A stretch of DNA of 64,000 nt from Fidelibacterota bacterium (GTDB lineage Bacteria > Pseudomonadota > Alphaproteobacteria > Rhodospirillales > Rhodospirillaceae), in NCBI GenBank assembly GCA_947475295.1, contig CANJLF010000013.1, positions 24,304-88,303 of the forward strand, given 5' to 3'. Both the position numbers and the translations under genes were made by a program. Under the pieces are notes generated by a model that saw nothing but the letters and a program-made list of their open reading frames with translations, searched no databases and was not told where the DNA came from. This document shows positions 1-8,743 of the stretch, piece after piece. Position 1 is the first letter of the stretch. The number at the start of each line of letters is the position of its first letter.

Positions 1-411
1 CCGTTCGATCACGCGGAAATGTTGGCACAGCAAAATCATGTCGGGCGCGAAATAGCCCTCACGTTTGAAGAAAGCTTCATGGGTCTTTTGCCAATACTTC
101 AGCGATAAGTCGCCTTCGCCTTCATCGTGGGCAAACTTAGCGTCCACTTCGTCGAAGGGCAGGACTTCGATCTCGGTGAACTCGATTACGCAGCGCGGGC
201 GCCCGGTGCCGTCAAGAATGACCGCGCGGTCGCCTTCCTCCGGCGCGGGCTCATCCTCGAAATGGTAAAGAGCCGCGCTGGTGGCGGTTTTTTTGCCATC
301 AAGGATCAGCGCGCATAGCTCATCGGCTTCCTTCACGGTGTGGCCAAAGGCCCACTGCGGCAAATGCGCGTAGACCGATGGCACCGGAGCTTTCGGGGGC
401 GCGTTGCTCAT
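1..411 (-). CDS. ASCH domain protein (3' end outside window)
   Basis: An open frame of 137 codons on the minus strand runs off the window edge without a stop. It reads [20 protein letters not shown], then [36 protein letters not shown], and later [17 protein letters not shown]. This is the pattern of the YhfF/YqfB-type ASCH family: a lysine-containing GKKTAT loop, an EPxPxxGD-like turn and an EGxxSLxxW motif. ASCH proteins are small PUA-like folds thought to bind RNA or modified nucleosides; some hydrolyse N4-acetylcytidine. The start overlaps the pheS stop as ATGA, so the two genes are translationally coupled. The gene occupies the place where pheT normally follows pheS. Confidence 0.8.
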   Translation of the reverse strand, partial: MSNAPPKAPVPSVYAHLPQWAFGHTVKEADELCALILDGKKTATSAALYHFEDEPAPEEGDRAVILDGTGRPRCVIEFTEIEVLPFDEVDAKFAHDEGEGDLSLKYWQKTHEAFFKREGYFAPDMILLCQHFRVIER

Positions 412-1490
412 CGTGTCAGTCCTCCCGTCACGCTCGGGATGTCGAGGGCGGCGAAGCCGTAGTGCTTCAGCCAGCGCAGATCGGATTCGAAGAAAGTGCG
501 CAGATCGGGAATGCCGTACTTCAGCATGGCGATGCGCTCGATGCCCATGCCGGCGGCGAAGCCCTGGTAGACGTCGGGGTCGAGGCCGCAGGCGCGCAGC
601 ACGTTGGGATGCACCATGCCGCAGCCGAGAATTTCCAGCCAATCGCCGTAGTTGCCGATTTTGAGTTCGCCGCCTTTGCGCGAGCAGCCGATGTCCATTT
701 CCGCCGAAGGTTCGGTGAACGGGAAGAACGACGGGCGAAAGCGCGTGGTCAGATCGTCGACGCCGAAATAGGTGCGCACGAATTCCTGCAGGCAGCCGCG
801 CAAATGGCTCATGTTGGTTTCGGTGTCGATCACCAGAAGCTCAACCTGATGGAACATGGGCGTGTGGGTCATGTCGTAGTCGCAGCGGTAAGTGCGCCCG
901 GGAATGATCACGCGGATCGGCGGCTTCTGGTTCATCATGGTGCGGATCTGCACCGGCGAGGTGTGTGTGCGCAGCAGATAGCGCTGACCGTCCTCGGCCG
1001 GCGGCAGGAAGAAGGTGTCGTGCATCTCGCGCGCCGGATGGCCGGGCGGGAAATTCAGCGCCGTGAAATTGTGAAAGTCGTCCTCGATGTCGGGGCCGTC
1101 GGCGATCTCAAAACCCATCTGCCCGAAAATCGCCGCCACTTCGTCCATGGTCTGGCTGATGGGATGCAAGCTGCCCCGGGCTTCCGGGCGCACCGGCAAG
1201 GTCACGTCCATGCTCTCGCTGGCCAGGCGTTTGTCGAGGGCAGCGGCCTCCAGCACACTCTTGCGGGCTTCCAGGGCGGCGGTGACCTCATCCTTGACCA
1301 CATTGATCTGCTGGCCGAAGGCTTTGCGCGCGTCGGGCGCCATGGTGCCCAGGTCTTTCATCAGCGCGGTGATGCTGCCCTTCTTGCCGAGGGCGGAGAC
1401 GCGCAAGGCTTCGATGGCCGCGATATCGGGCGCGGCGGTGCAGGCCGTGAGAATTTCGTCGCGTAAGGTGGTGAGGGTGGTGTTCGTCAT
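408..1490 (-). CDS. pheS: Phenylalanine-tRNA ligase alpha subunit
   Basis: The 360-residue product is full length for bacterial PheS, the catalytic subunit of the (alpha-beta)2 enzyme that charges tRNA-Phe. The N-terminal coiled-coil arm (about residues 1-90) is followed by the class II core: [20 protein letters not shown] (motif 1 area), [34 protein letters not shown] (motif 2 area), and the C-terminal [14 protein letters not shown] and [17 protein letters not shown] (motif 3). It lies downstream of rplT behind a terminator-like hairpin, so it can probably be expressed apart from the ribosomal protein genes. The partner pheT is not in the window. Confidence 0.98.
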   Translation of the reverse strand: MTNTTLTTLRDEILTACTAAPDIAAIEALRVSALGKKGSITALMKDLGTMAPDARKAFGQQINVVKDEVTAALEARKSVLEAAALDKRLASESMDVTLPVRPEARGSLHPISQTMDEVAAIFGQMGFEIADGPDIEDDFHNFTALNFPPGHPAREMHDTFFLPPAEDGQRYLLRTHTSPVQIRTMMNQKPPIRVIIPGRTYRCDYDMTHTPMFHQVELLVIDTETNMSHLRGCLQEFVRTYFGVDDLTTRFRPSFFPFTEPSAEMDIGCSRKGGELKIGNYGDWLEILGCGMVHPNVLRACGLDPDVYQGFAAGMGIERIAMLKYGIPDLRTFFESDLRWLKHYGFAALDIPSVTGGLTR

Positions 1491-1521
1491 AAGGCGTCTC
1501 GTCTCTGCATCAGTGTCGCTT

Positions 1522-1561
1522 AAAAAGGAAAGGGGCTGCCTGGGTAGGCGACCCCTTTTCC
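1522..1561 (-). terminator. Intrinsic terminator or attenuator between rplT and pheS
   Basis: On the minus strand a stem GGAAAAGGGG (1561-1552) pairs with CCCCTTTCC (1535-1527) with one bulged A. Inside it is a GCC/GGC mini-stem, and outside it a run of five T. It starts about 30 bases after the rplT stop and ends about 30 bases before pheS. I looked for a Phe-rich leader peptide (two Phe codons precede the hairpin in one frame) but saw no start codon for one, so attenuation is only a possibility. Confidence 0.7.
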
Positions 1562-1591
1562 ACCGCTATTCGCAGAATTGACGAGAAGAAC

Positions 1592-1948
1592 TTAACCGAG
1601 CGCGGCTTGGGCCTGCTTCACCAGGTTGGCGAAGGTTTCGGGCTCCTTCAGGGCGATGTCCGCGAGCACTTTTCGATCAAGCTCGACACCGGCCTTCTTG
1701 AGCCCGTCGATAAATCGCGAATAGGTCAGCCCGAAAGCGCGCGTGCCGGCGTTGATGCGCTGGATCCACAGCGAACGGTAATCGCGCTTCTTCAAGCGGC
1801 GATCGGCGTATGCGTGCTGCAGGCCGGCTTCGAGGCGGGTCTTCGCGGGCTTGTAAGCCGTCGAATGACGGCCGCGGTAGCCCTTGGCCTGCTTCAGAAC
1901 TTTTTTGTGGCGGGCGTGTTTGGTTACGCCGCGTTTGACGCGTGACAT
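1592..1948 (-). CDS. rplT: 50S ribosomal protein L20
   Basis: The 118-residue protein starts [20 protein letters not shown] and carries the L20 signature [13 protein letters not shown] and [14 protein letters not shown]20 binds 23S rRNA early in 50S assembly and, in enteric bacteria, represses its own operon by binding the mRNA leader. It follows rpmI by 27 bases in the usual rpmI-rplT pair. Length and sequence are ordinary for the family. Confidence 0.99.
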   Translation of the reverse strand: MSRVKRGVTKHARHKKVLKQAKGYRGRHSTAYKPAKTRLEAGLQHAYADRRLKKRDYRSLWIQRINAGTRAFGLTYSRFIDGLKKAGVELDRKVLADIALKEPETFANLVKQAQAALG

Positions 1949-1975
1949 GTGTGTGCTCCGTGATCGGTTTTAAGA

Positions 1976-2176
1976 TCAGCCGTAAGGCATGAAATTGCGT
2001 TTGATGATGATGCCGTCGGCTTTGGACAGGGCTCCCGTCCGGCGCGACGTGCGTTTCATCTTCGTCGACTTCGTGCTCATGCAATGGCGTTTGAAAGCCG
2101 CGCCGGCCATGACTTTGCCGGTGCTGGTGATCTTGAACCGCTTTTTGGCGGCACTTTTGGTCTTCATCTTGGGCAT
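1976..2176 (-). CDS. rpmI: 50S ribosomal protein L35
   Basis: The 66-residue, strongly basic protein begins [20 protein letters not shown], the standard L35 start, and keeps the [14 protein letters not shown] stretch. It is a structural protein of the large subunit. The start codon follows an AGGACG Shine-Dalgarno-like sequence. infC, which in many bacteria directly precedes rpmI, is here about 840 bases upstream with a DoxX gene in between, so rpmI-rplT probably has its own promoter. Confidence 0.98.
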   Translation of the reverse strand: MPKMKTKSAAKKRFKITSTGKVMAGAAFKRHCMSTKSTKMKRTSRRTGALSKADGIIIKRNFMPYG

Positions 2177-2230
2177 TTTGGCGTCCTTTCGTAAGCATGA
2201 CGGTTTTTGGACCCGGCCGGAGGCATGCCC

Positions 2231-2291
2231 TAAAAGTCTGATATTATTGACTTTTTAGCCCTTTAGCCGGTGGACCCGGATAAACATCCGG
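2231..2291 (-). promoter_or_regulatory. Possible rpmI leader region with two inverted repeats
   Basis: Upstream of rpmI lie two inverted repeats. One is TAAAAGTC (2231-2238) with GACTTTT (2249-2255). The other is CCGGAT (2276-2281) with ATCCGG (2286-2291) around an AAAC loop. The first contains an A/T-rich TAATAT on the minus strand that could be a -10 element, but I see no good -35. Their place ahead of rpmI-rplT would suit a ribosomal-protein leader; this is inference. Confidence 0.3.
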
Positions 2292-2440
2292 CCCCTCTAA
2301 ACTGACGCGGGAACGACTCCCAGCCGCCAGGAGGGGGGCTTATACCCGTGGACCCTGGGATTTGCAAGGCGGGGAGCCATTTTCGGCCCCGCAGCCTGGG
2401 GAAGGGGCCAAGGCCCTATTCCGCGGCCCTGCCTAAGCGC

Positions 2441-2854
2441 CTAAGCGGACTTTTTGCGGGCGATCACGGCATCCAGGCTCCATGAGCCCGCGCCGGCGAA
2501 AACAAAATACAAATAGACAAAGCAGAACAGGATCGCCAAGTCGCCGCCGTTGTTGATGGGGAAAAAGCCGCGCGGTGCGTGGGCCATGAAATAAGCCACG
2601 GCCATCATGCCGCAGAGAATGAAAGCCACGGGCCGCGTAAACAGGCCCAGCAGGAACAGGACGCCGCCGCCGGCTTCCAAAATGCCGCCCGCGAGTAACA
2701 GCGGCGGCAAGGGGTCTGGCATTGGGTTCGCCGGGGGCGGAAAACCGAATAGCTTCTGCAAGCCGTGCTGCATGTAAAGCAGCGCCACCATGATGCGCAG
2801 AACGCTCAAGATCCTTGGCGCCCAGGCGGCTAACTGGAGTTCGAGTTTAGACAT
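2441..2854 (-). CDS. DoxX family membrane protein
   Basis: The start is taken at MSKLELQLAAWAPRILSVLR because a GGGGGAAG ribosome site sits just upstream; a 15-codon longer frame lacks one. The 137-residue protein has four predicted membrane helices and the DoxX pattern: LLYMQHGLQKLFGFPPP near the N terminus, then LLLAGGILEAGGGVLFLLGL and PVAFILCGMMAVAYFMAHAP. DoxX-type proteins are small inner-membrane proteins, some linked to thiosulfate oxidation or oxidative stress, but most have no known role. It sits between infC and rpmI, flanked by hairpins, so it is probably its own transcript. Confidence 0.9.
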   Translation of the reverse strand: MSKLELQLAAWAPRILSVLRIMVALLYMQHGLQKLFGFPPPANPMPDPLPPLLLAGGILEAGGGVLFLLGLFTRPVAFILCGMMAVAYFMAHAPRGFFPINNGGDLAILFCFVYLYFVFAGAGSWSLDAVIARKKSA

Positions 2855-2934
2855 TTTGCTTCCCCCGCTTTGTAACAGATTTCCCCTATCGGTCGTCATC
2901 TTGGCTTAAGTCGGGGTTATTTCACAAATAACGA

Positions 2935-2994
2935 GAGCGCGACCTGAAAAGCCGCGCTCCAAATGCGTTCGGAGATTCTTGCGAATCTCCGAAC
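2935..2994 (-). terminator. Two hairpins downstream of infC
   Basis: A perfect 12-bp stem with a 4-base loop, GTTCGGAGATTC (2967-2978) and GAATCTCCGAAC (2983-2994), begins 26 bases past the infC stop. A second stem, GAGCGCG (2935-2941) with CGCGCTC (2953-2959), follows. There is no T run, so these may end or stabilise the thrS-infC message rather than act as a classic intrinsic terminator. Confidence 0.55.
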
Positions 2995-3019
2995 TGTAAG
3001 GGCGTTATTTGGCAGGCTA

Positions 3020-3559
3020 TTATTTGGGCGCAACGACCATGACGATCTGGCGGCCTTCGGAGCGCGGTTCCTGCTCGACTTTGGCGTCGTTCTCGAAGTC
3101 GGCTTTCACCCGGGCCAGCAGCTGGTGGCCAAGCTCCATGTGCGCCATTTCGCGGCCGCGGAAGCGCAAAGTGACTTTCACTTTGTCGCCTTCCTCAAGG
3201 AAGCGCTTCATCGCGCGCATCTTCACATCGTAATCGTGGTCGTCGATGTTGGGACGCAGCTTGATCTCTTTGACCTCGATGACCTTCTGCTTCTTGCGCG
3301 CCTCGTTCTTGCGCTTCTGTTCCTCGTATTTGTATTTGCCGATATCGAGGATTTTGCATACCGGCGGATCGGCATTGGGAGAAATCTCCACCAAATCCAA
3401 TCCGGCCTCTTCGGCTTTGCGTATGGCTGTTTCGCGGTCGGTGACCCCGACGTTGACGCCGTCGGCGTCGATCAGACGTACAGTCTTGTTGTCGATCTGA
3501 TGATTCATGCGCGGTCCATCGTTCTTGGACGCGGGCGCCTGTTGCTCGAACCTAGCTAT
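3020..3559 (-). CDS. infC: Translation initiation factor IF-3 (AUA start proposed)
   Basis: IF-3 binds the 30S subunit, blocks premature 50S joining and rejects non-standard start codons. The core from [19 protein letters not shown] to the C-terminal VMVVAPK is clear. The first in-frame ATG (3508) would give 162 residues and cut off the conserved lead-in. Reading 17 codons further up gives ATA-GCT-AGG-TTC at 3559, encoding (M)[18 protein letters not shown]. The KDGPR-like stretch before the first strand is typical of alphaproteobacterial IF-3. An AGGAG site lies 8 bases before this ATA, and no ribosome site precedes the ATG. IF-3 genes classically use AUU or AUA starts for self-regulation. 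The total is then 179 residues, the usual size. Confidence 0.9.
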   Translation of the reverse strand: MARFEQQAPASKNDGPRMNHQIDNKTVRLIDADGVNVGVTDRETAIRKAEEAGLDLVEISPNADPPVCKILDIGKYKYEEQKRKNEARKKQKVIEVKEIKLRPNIDDHDYDVKMRAMKRFLEEGDKVKVTLRFRGREMAHMELGHQLLARVKADFENDAKVEQEPRSEGRQIVMVVAPK

Positions 3560-3651
3560 GTACCAATCTCCTGTGGTTGTTGTCGTTCATTTAGCCGCGT
3601 GGTCACCCCCCGGTTCCCGCTCGGCATAAAGCTGCGATTCAGCGTCCGATC

Positions 3652-5631
3652 TCAAGACTGGGTGCCGGGAATCGCAGCTTCCTTGGCAAGTCTATCGGTT
3701 GCCTCATCCAGCGCAAGGATTTCTTGGGCTTGGCCGCCCAGGCGACGCAATGCAACCCCGCGCGTTTCGGCCTCTTTTTTACCCACAACCACAAGCACTG
3801 GCACCTTGGCAAGCGAGTGTTCCCGTACCTTGTAGTTGATCTTTTCATTACGCAGGTCGGTCTCAACCCGTAAGCCGTTGGCGCGCAAGGTAGCGGCGAC
3901 TTCGTCCGCATAATCATCGGCTTCGTCGGTGATTGTACACACCGTCGCCTGGACCGGGGCCAGCCAGAGCGGGAACTTACCGGCGTGATGCTCGATCAGG
4001 ATGCCGATAAAGCGCTCGAAAGCGCCCAGGATGGCGCGGTGGAGCATGACCGGGCGGTGCTTGGCGCCGTCTTCGCCGACATAGGCCGCATCCAGGCGTT
4101 CGGGCAGCACGTAGTCGAGCTGAATGGTGCCGCACTGCCAGGTGCGTCCAATGGCGTCGGTAAGGTGGAATTCCAGCTTGGGCGAATAGAAGGCGCCTTC
4201 GCCCGGCAACTCCTGCCAACCGTATTCCGGCCCCATGCGGCCCGCGAGGCGCACGGCTTCGCGCAGATTGTTTTCGGCGCGGTCCCACATCTCGTCGGTG
4301 CCGAAGCGCTTTTCGGGGCGCAACGCCAGTTTGATCGCGTATCGATCGAAGCCCAGGTCTTTGTAGACGACATCGAGCAGCTCGCAGAACATACGCACTT
4401 CATCGACGATCTGGTCTTCGCGGCAGAAAATATGCGCATCGTCCTGCGTGAACTGGCGCACACGCATGATGCCGTGCAGCGCGCCGTGCGGCTCGTTGCG
4501 GTGACAGCAGCCAAACTCGGCCATGCGGAGCGGCAAATCGCGATAGCTTTTGATGCCCTGGCGGAAGATCAGCACGTGAGCCGGGCAATTCATGGGCTTC
4601 AGCGCCAGGAGCTCGCCTTTACCCGACAACACCGGACCTTGCTCTTCGGTATTGGGCACTTCGTCGGGCACCACGAACATATTTTCGCGGTACTTGCCCC
4701 AGTGGCCGGAGGCCTCCCACTGTTTGGCGTGCATCAGCTGCGGGGTCTTCACTTCCTGATAGCCGGCGGCGTCGAGGCGGCGGCGCATATAGGTCTCGAG
4801 CTGACGCCAAAGCATATAGCCTTTGGGATGCCAGAAGATGGACCCTTGCGCTTCGGACTGCAGATGGAACAGGTCCATCTCCTGACCGATCTTGCGGTGA
4901 TCGCGCTTCTCGGCTTCCTCAAGCATGGTCAGATATTCGGCCATCTGCTTGTCGTCGGCCCAGGCGGTGCCGTAGATGCGCGTCAGCATGGCCTTGGTGG
5001 AATCGCCGCGCCAATAGGCGCCGGCCACCTTGGTCAGCTTGAAGGCCTTGCCGAGCTTGCCGGTCGAGGGCAGGTGCGGGCCCAAGCAAAGATCCAGCCA
5101 CTTATCGCCCTGGCGATAGATGCTGATGGGCTCCGACGTCGGCAGATCCTGAATCAGCTCGGCTTTGTACAGCTCGCCGATTTTCCTGAAATAGGTGATG
5201 GCTTCGTTGCGGTCCCAGACCTCGCGCCGGATCGGCTCGTCGCGGTCGACGATCTCACGCATCTTGGCTTCGATCTTGGGCAGATCGTCCAGGGTGAAGG
5301 GCTCCTTGCGCGCGAAGTCGTAGTAGAAGCCGTTTTCGATGGCGGGACCGATGGTGACTTGTGTACCGGGAAACAATTCCTGCACAGCTTCCGCCAGCAC
5401 GTGGGCGGCGTCGTGACGCAAGAGCTCCAGCGCGTCGGGGTCCTTTTTGGTGACGATCGCGACTTTTGAATCCGCGGTCAGCGGCAGCAGCAAATCTTTC
5501 AGGACGCCGTTGACCTTCACGGCCAGCGCCGCCTTGGCCAAACCTGGACCAATGTCCGCCGCCAGATCGGCGCCGGTAACGGGCCTGTCGTAGGTGCGTA
5601 CGCTGCCGTCGGGGAGGGTAATCGCGACCAT
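3652..5631 (-). CDS. thrS: Threonine-tRNA ligase
   Basis: The 659-residue protein charges tRNA-Thr. Domains in order: TGS (1-62), an editing domain with HDAAH at 73-77, a second additional domain to about 240, the class II core with MNCPAH at 347-352 (the Cys is a zinc ligand) and [10 protein letters not shown] in motif 2, and a C-terminal anticodon-binding domain from about residue 545 ([18 protein letters not shown]). All key residues seen are present. It lies 92 bases upstream of infC in the conserved thrS-infC order. No T-box was seen upstream. Confidence 0.98.
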   Translation of the reverse strand: MVAITLPDGSVRTYDRPVTGADLAADIGPGLAKAALAVKVNGVLKDLLLPLTADSKVAIVTKKDPDALELLRHDAAHVLAEAVQELFPGTQVTIGPAIENGFYYDFARKEPFTLDDLPKIEAKMREIVDRDEPIRREVWDRNEAITYFRKIGELYKAELIQDLPTSEPISIYRQGDKWLDLCLGPHLPSTGKLGKAFKLTKVAGAYWRGDSTKAMLTRIYGTAWADDKQMAEYLTMLEEAEKRDHRKIGQEMDLFHLQSEAQGSIFWHPKGYMLWRQLETYMRRRLDAAGYQEVKTPQLMHAKQWEASGHWGKYRENMFVVPDEVPNTEEQGPVLSGKGELLALKPMNCPAHVLIFRQGIKSYRDLPLRMAEFGCCHRNEPHGALHGIMRVRQFTQDDAHIFCREDQIVDEVRMFCELLDVVYKDLGFDRYAIKLALRPEKRFGTDEMWDRAENNLREAVRLAGRMGPEYGWQELPGEGAFYSPKLEFHLTDAIGRTWQCGTIQLDYVLPERLDAAYVGEDGAKHRPVMLHRAILGAFERFIGILIEHHAGKFPLWLAPVQATVCTITDEADDYADEVAATLRANGLRVETDLRNEKINYKVREHSLAKVPVLVVVGKKEAETRGVALRRLGGQAQEILALDEATDRLAKEAAIPGTQS

Positions 5632-5728
5632 GAGGTAAGGTTACTCTTAAGGGCCAAAAAGCCCGCGGAATCTAGGGCCGTGGCGGGGCTTGTCAAGCAA
5701 CCGGTGGAACTGGTAGCCGATTGAGGCC

Positions 5729-6712
5729 CTATTTCTTGGGCGCCTCTAGTGCGGCGACGATTTCGCCCACGGGAATCTCTGAAAGCTGCTTGCGCCGCAA
5801 AATTGATACCCGGTTGCCGCGCTGTCCCACCAAGGCCGGATCCGAGGCGGCATTATAAAGGACAACCGTAGGACAGCCGGCGGCGGCGGTCAGGTGCATG
5901 ACGCCGTTGTCGGGGCCTGTGGCGCCCGTCGCCGCCCAGGCCAGGAAAACCGTTTCATTTACTGTTGCCCGCGCCGCAAGGTCCACGGCGCTGGGGCAGA
6001 ACTCGGCGACGGTCGTGGAGATTTCCGGCGGTATGCCGGCCCCCACCAGGACCGGAATTTCCCCGTTCATCGCCAGAGCGCGCGCCAATTCGCCGTAACG
6101 CTCCGCCGGCCATGGTGTACCGGGACCCGGTGTGGCGGAGATCAGCACAAAGGGCGCGGTCATGCGGAACGGCAAAGTGAAGGATTCCACCTGGCGCGCG
6201 ACCCAGGACAGGTCGGGCCGCAAGACCGCGCCGACGCCGGCGATTTTCAATTGCGCGGCCCAGCGGTCGACCAGATGCATGGCGTCGCGGCGCGGATCGC
6301 CATATGTGAGCGCGGTGCCGGGGATGGTGCCGGACCAGGGGATGCCCGCGCGGTGGAGCGGCAGCGCGCGCCGGCCGTACATCAGCCAAAACAAGCGTCG
6401 GCTATGAGGCGTGGTATCGAGATCATAGACCCGCTCAAAGGCCCCGGCCTTCAAGCGCGCGCGCAAAGCCCATAGGAGCCGCACGTCGAGCGCACCGCCG
6501 GTGTCGTCGGTCCAGATTTCGTCGAAGTAAGGCGCTGTGGCGGCGAAGGTCGATGTGGACGGCGCGGTCAGCAAAACAATGTGCGCATCGCGGTGTGTGG
6601 CGCGGATCGCACCCAGGGCGCCCAGCGCGGGCACAAAGCGCGCGAGCCCTTGCGCCGAAATAACCAGAATGCGGGGTTTCGCCGCGGGAGCAGCCGTCTC
6701 AAAACCGCTCAT
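5729..6712 (-). CDS. Glycosyltransferase family 9 (heptosyltransferase-like)
   Basis: The 327-residue protein has the two-Rossmann GT-B layout of family 9. The N-terminal half carries RILVISAQGLARFVPALGAL. The C-terminal half carries LISATPGPGTPWPAERYGEL and the nucleotide-sugar loop TGPDNGVMHLTAAAGCPTVV, which matches the GPxSGxxHxAA motif of heptosyltransferases. It would act at the inner face of the inner membrane on lipopolysaccharide core or a similar glycan. Its start overlaps the stop of the upstream GT4 gene as ATGA, so the two enzymes are made together. Confidence 0.88.
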   Translation of the reverse strand: MSGFETAAPAAKPRILVISAQGLARFVPALGALGAIRATHRDAHIVLLTAPSTSTFAATAPYFDEIWTDDTGGALDVRLLWALRARLKAGAFERVYDLDTTPHSRRLFWLMYGRRALPLHRAGIPWSGTIPGTALTYGDPRRDAMHLVDRWAAQLKIAGVGAVLRPDLSWVARQVESFTLPFRMTAPFVLISATPGPGTPWPAERYGELARALAMNGEIPVLVGAGIPPEISTTVAEFCPSAVDLAARATVNETVFLAWAATGATGPDNGVMHLTAAAGCPTVVLYNAASDPALVGQRGNRVSILRRKQLSEIPVGEIVAALEAPKK

Positions 6713-7896
6713 GATGCCGCCGGCGATGCCGCAAGCACCTCGTCATAGACGCTGAGCGTCTTCGCGCACATCTCGGTCTTGCTGAAATGTTCGCGCGCCC
6801 GCGCGATGGCGGCGTCGGCGACGCGGATGCGTTCGTCCTGGCTGAGATGCAAAGCCCGGTCCAGCGCGTCGGCCAGGGACACCGGATCGCTGGGCGTGAA
6901 CAGCCAACCGGTGACGCCGGGCACAATGATCTCGGGTGCGCCGCCGTGCGAGGGTGCCACCACCGGCCGGCCCATGGCTTGCGCTTCCGCCACCACGCGC
7001 CCGAAAGCCTCGGGCCGCGTCGAGGCCGAGACCACCACATCGGTCGCCATGTAGGCGGCGGGAAGATCATTGCAGTCGTCGATGATGTGCACATCGGCGC
7101 CGCGCGCGGCGGCGTAGCTCATGATGTGATCGCGGTGGCTGGTGCGGCCGTGATCCTGGCCGACCATGATGCAGCGCAAGTCTGTTTGCCCGCCGCTGCG
7201 GCGTTTCAATTCGGCGATGGCGTCGATCAGGACTTCATGGCCTTTCCAGCTGGTCAGGCGGCCCGGCAGCATGACAACTTGCGCCGAGTCCTGCAGACGC
7301 CACTTGGCCGTTACCTGGATGAGTCGTGTGGGTGACACCCGGTTGGCGTCGAACAGGTCCACATCGACGCCGCGGTGGATCACGCGGATGCGCTCGGCGG
7401 GCACGCCGTATTCCTGCATCAGGTGATCGCGGATGAATCCCGACACCGCGATGACCAGGGCGCCTTCGGCCATGACGCGGTTGTAGAGTTTTTTTACGCC
7501 GAAGGGCCCCAGGCTGTAGACACCGTGGAAGGTGGTCACGAAGGGCACGCCGGCGACCCGCGCGGCCTCGCGGGCGCTCCAGGCCGGCGCGCGCGAACGG
7601 GCATGAACCAGATCGACATTTTGGGCGCGGATCAGCGCCGTCAGCGTCTCGACGTTCTTGCGGATGGCGAAGGGATTTTTGGTATTGAGCGGCAAGGTGA
7701 TGTGTTCGGCGCCGGCGCGCTCCAGCTCGCGCACCATGGGCCCGCCGGCCGAGGCCACCAGCGCCCGCCAGCCGGCCTGGACTATGGCATGGGCCACATC
7801 GACCGTGCCGCGTTCGACCCCGCCCGAAATCAGATTGGGCAGAACCTGCAGAACGGTCCTGGTTCTTGCCGGGGCGCTTGGATTTGCCATAGACAT
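6709..7896 (-). CDS. Glycosyltransferase family 4
   Basis: The start chosen is MSMANPSAPARTRTVLQVLP; the 34 longer codons upstream would run into the divergent hydrolase gene. The roughly 395-residue protein shows the GT4 pattern: LISGGVERGTVDVAHAIVQA at the N terminus, VMLPGRLTSWKGHEVLIDAI at the start of the second Rossmann domain, and RPEAFGRVVAEAQAMGRPVV, the E(x7)E donor-binding motif. Activated-sugar transfer to a lipid or glycan acceptor is expected. With the following GT9 gene it makes a two-gene unit likely acting on lipopolysaccharide core; the acceptor is not deducible. Confidence 0.88.
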   Translation of the reverse strand: MSMANPSAPARTRTVLQVLPNLISGGVERGTVDVAHAIVQAGWRALVASAGGPMVRELERAGAEHITLPLNTKNPFAIRKNVETLTALIRAQNVDLVHARSRAPAWSAREAARVAGVPFVTTFHGVYSLGPFGVKKLYNRVMAEGALVIAVSGFIRDHLMQEYGVPAERIRVIHRGVDVDLFDANRVSPTRLIQVTAKWRLQDSAQVVMLPGRLTSWKGHEVLIDAIAELKRRSGGQTDLRCIMVGQDHGRTSHRDHIMSYAAARGADVHIIDDCNDLPAAYMATDVVVSASTRPEAFGRVVAEAQAMGRPVVAPSHGGAPEIIVPGVTGWLFTPSDPVSLADALDRALHLSQDERIRVADAAIARAREHFSKTEMCAKTLSVYDEVLAASPAAS

Positions 7897-7984
7897 GCCC
7901 GCGTTGTAACACGACGCGCATAATTGAATCGCGCAATAATAGCGCAAGAATTGCCACAATAGCGGTCTATTCAGCCCTCCACAT

Positions 7985-8743
7985 ATGGCCTCCGGCATAC
8001 AATCTCTTAAGCGTCCCGATGGCTCGGTATTGGCCTATGACCGACTGGCCGGCGCGCCCGGCGTGATCTTTCTGCACGGCCTGATGTCGGACCGGACGGG
8101 GACCAAGGCCATGGCGCTGGCGGACCATTGCCGAGACAAAGGCTACGCCTTCGTGCGTTTCGATATGTTCGGCCACGGCGAGTCCTCCGGGCGCTTCGAG
8201 GATGGTACGATCTCGCGTTGGACCGACGATACGCTGGCGGTCATGGACGCCCTGACAGAAGGCCCGCAAATTATCGTCGGCTCCAGCATGGGCGCCTGGG
8301 TTATGGTGAAGGCGGCTCTGGCCAGAACCTCACGCATTGCCGGGTTGATCGGCATCGCCGCAGCACCCGACTTTACCGAGGACTTAATGTGGCCGGGACT
8401 TTCCGAAGCCCAGCGGGCGGCGCTTCAAGCACAAGGTGTCGTGGACGTGAAAAGCGACGAAGATCCCAGGCCCTATCCCGTCAGCCGCGCCTTGATCGAG
8501 GACGGCCGGCGGAATCTGGTGCTGCGCGGTGCGATCGCGCTCGATTGTCCGGTGCGGCTCTTGCATGGCCAGCAAGACGTAAGCGTGCCGTGGCAGACAT
8601 CGCCGCGTCTGGCCGAGCGTATCGCGGGCAAAAATGTCGAGGTACATCTAATCAAGGACGGTGATCATCGTTTGTCGCGGCCCCAGGACTTGAAGCGGCT
8701 GTGTGCGGCGCTGGACGCTCTGGTGGCGGAGGCGCGTATCTGA
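7985..8743 (+). CDS. Alpha/beta hydrolase
   Basis: The 252-residue protein has the fold markers of an S33-type hydrolase: IFLHGLMSDRTGTKAM (oxyanion HG), the nucleophile elbow GSSMG at residues 99-103 with Ser101, LLHGQQDVSVPW carrying the acid, and DGDHRLSRPQDL carrying the catalytic His. There is no signal peptide, so it is cytoplasmic. It resembles ABHD10-type esterases or acyl-thioesterases, but no substrate can be named. Its stop overlaps the start of the following TPR gene by one base (TGATG). It is divergent from the glycosyltransferase pair with an 88-base gap. Confidence 0.85.
   Translation: MASGIQSLKRPDGSVLAYDRLAGAPGVIFLHGLMSDRTGTKAMALADHCRDKGYAFVRFDMFGHGESSGRFEDGTISRWTDDTLAVMDALTEGPQIIVGSSMGAWVMVKAALARTSRIAGLIGIAAAPDFTEDLMWPGLSEAQRAALQAQGVVDVKSDEDPRPYPVSRALIEDGRRNLVLRGAIALDCPVRLLHGQQDVSVPWQTSPRLAERIAGKNVEVHLIKDGDHRLSRPQDLKRLCAALDALVAEARI

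Noticed and set aside
378..1466. A 362-codon plus-strand frame opposite pheS
   Set aside because: Shadow of pheS; Ala/His/Gly-rich with no ribosome site or domain.
3985..5469. A 494-codon plus-strand frame opposite thrS
   Set aside because: Complement of a highly conserved gene; low-complexity composition and no motif.
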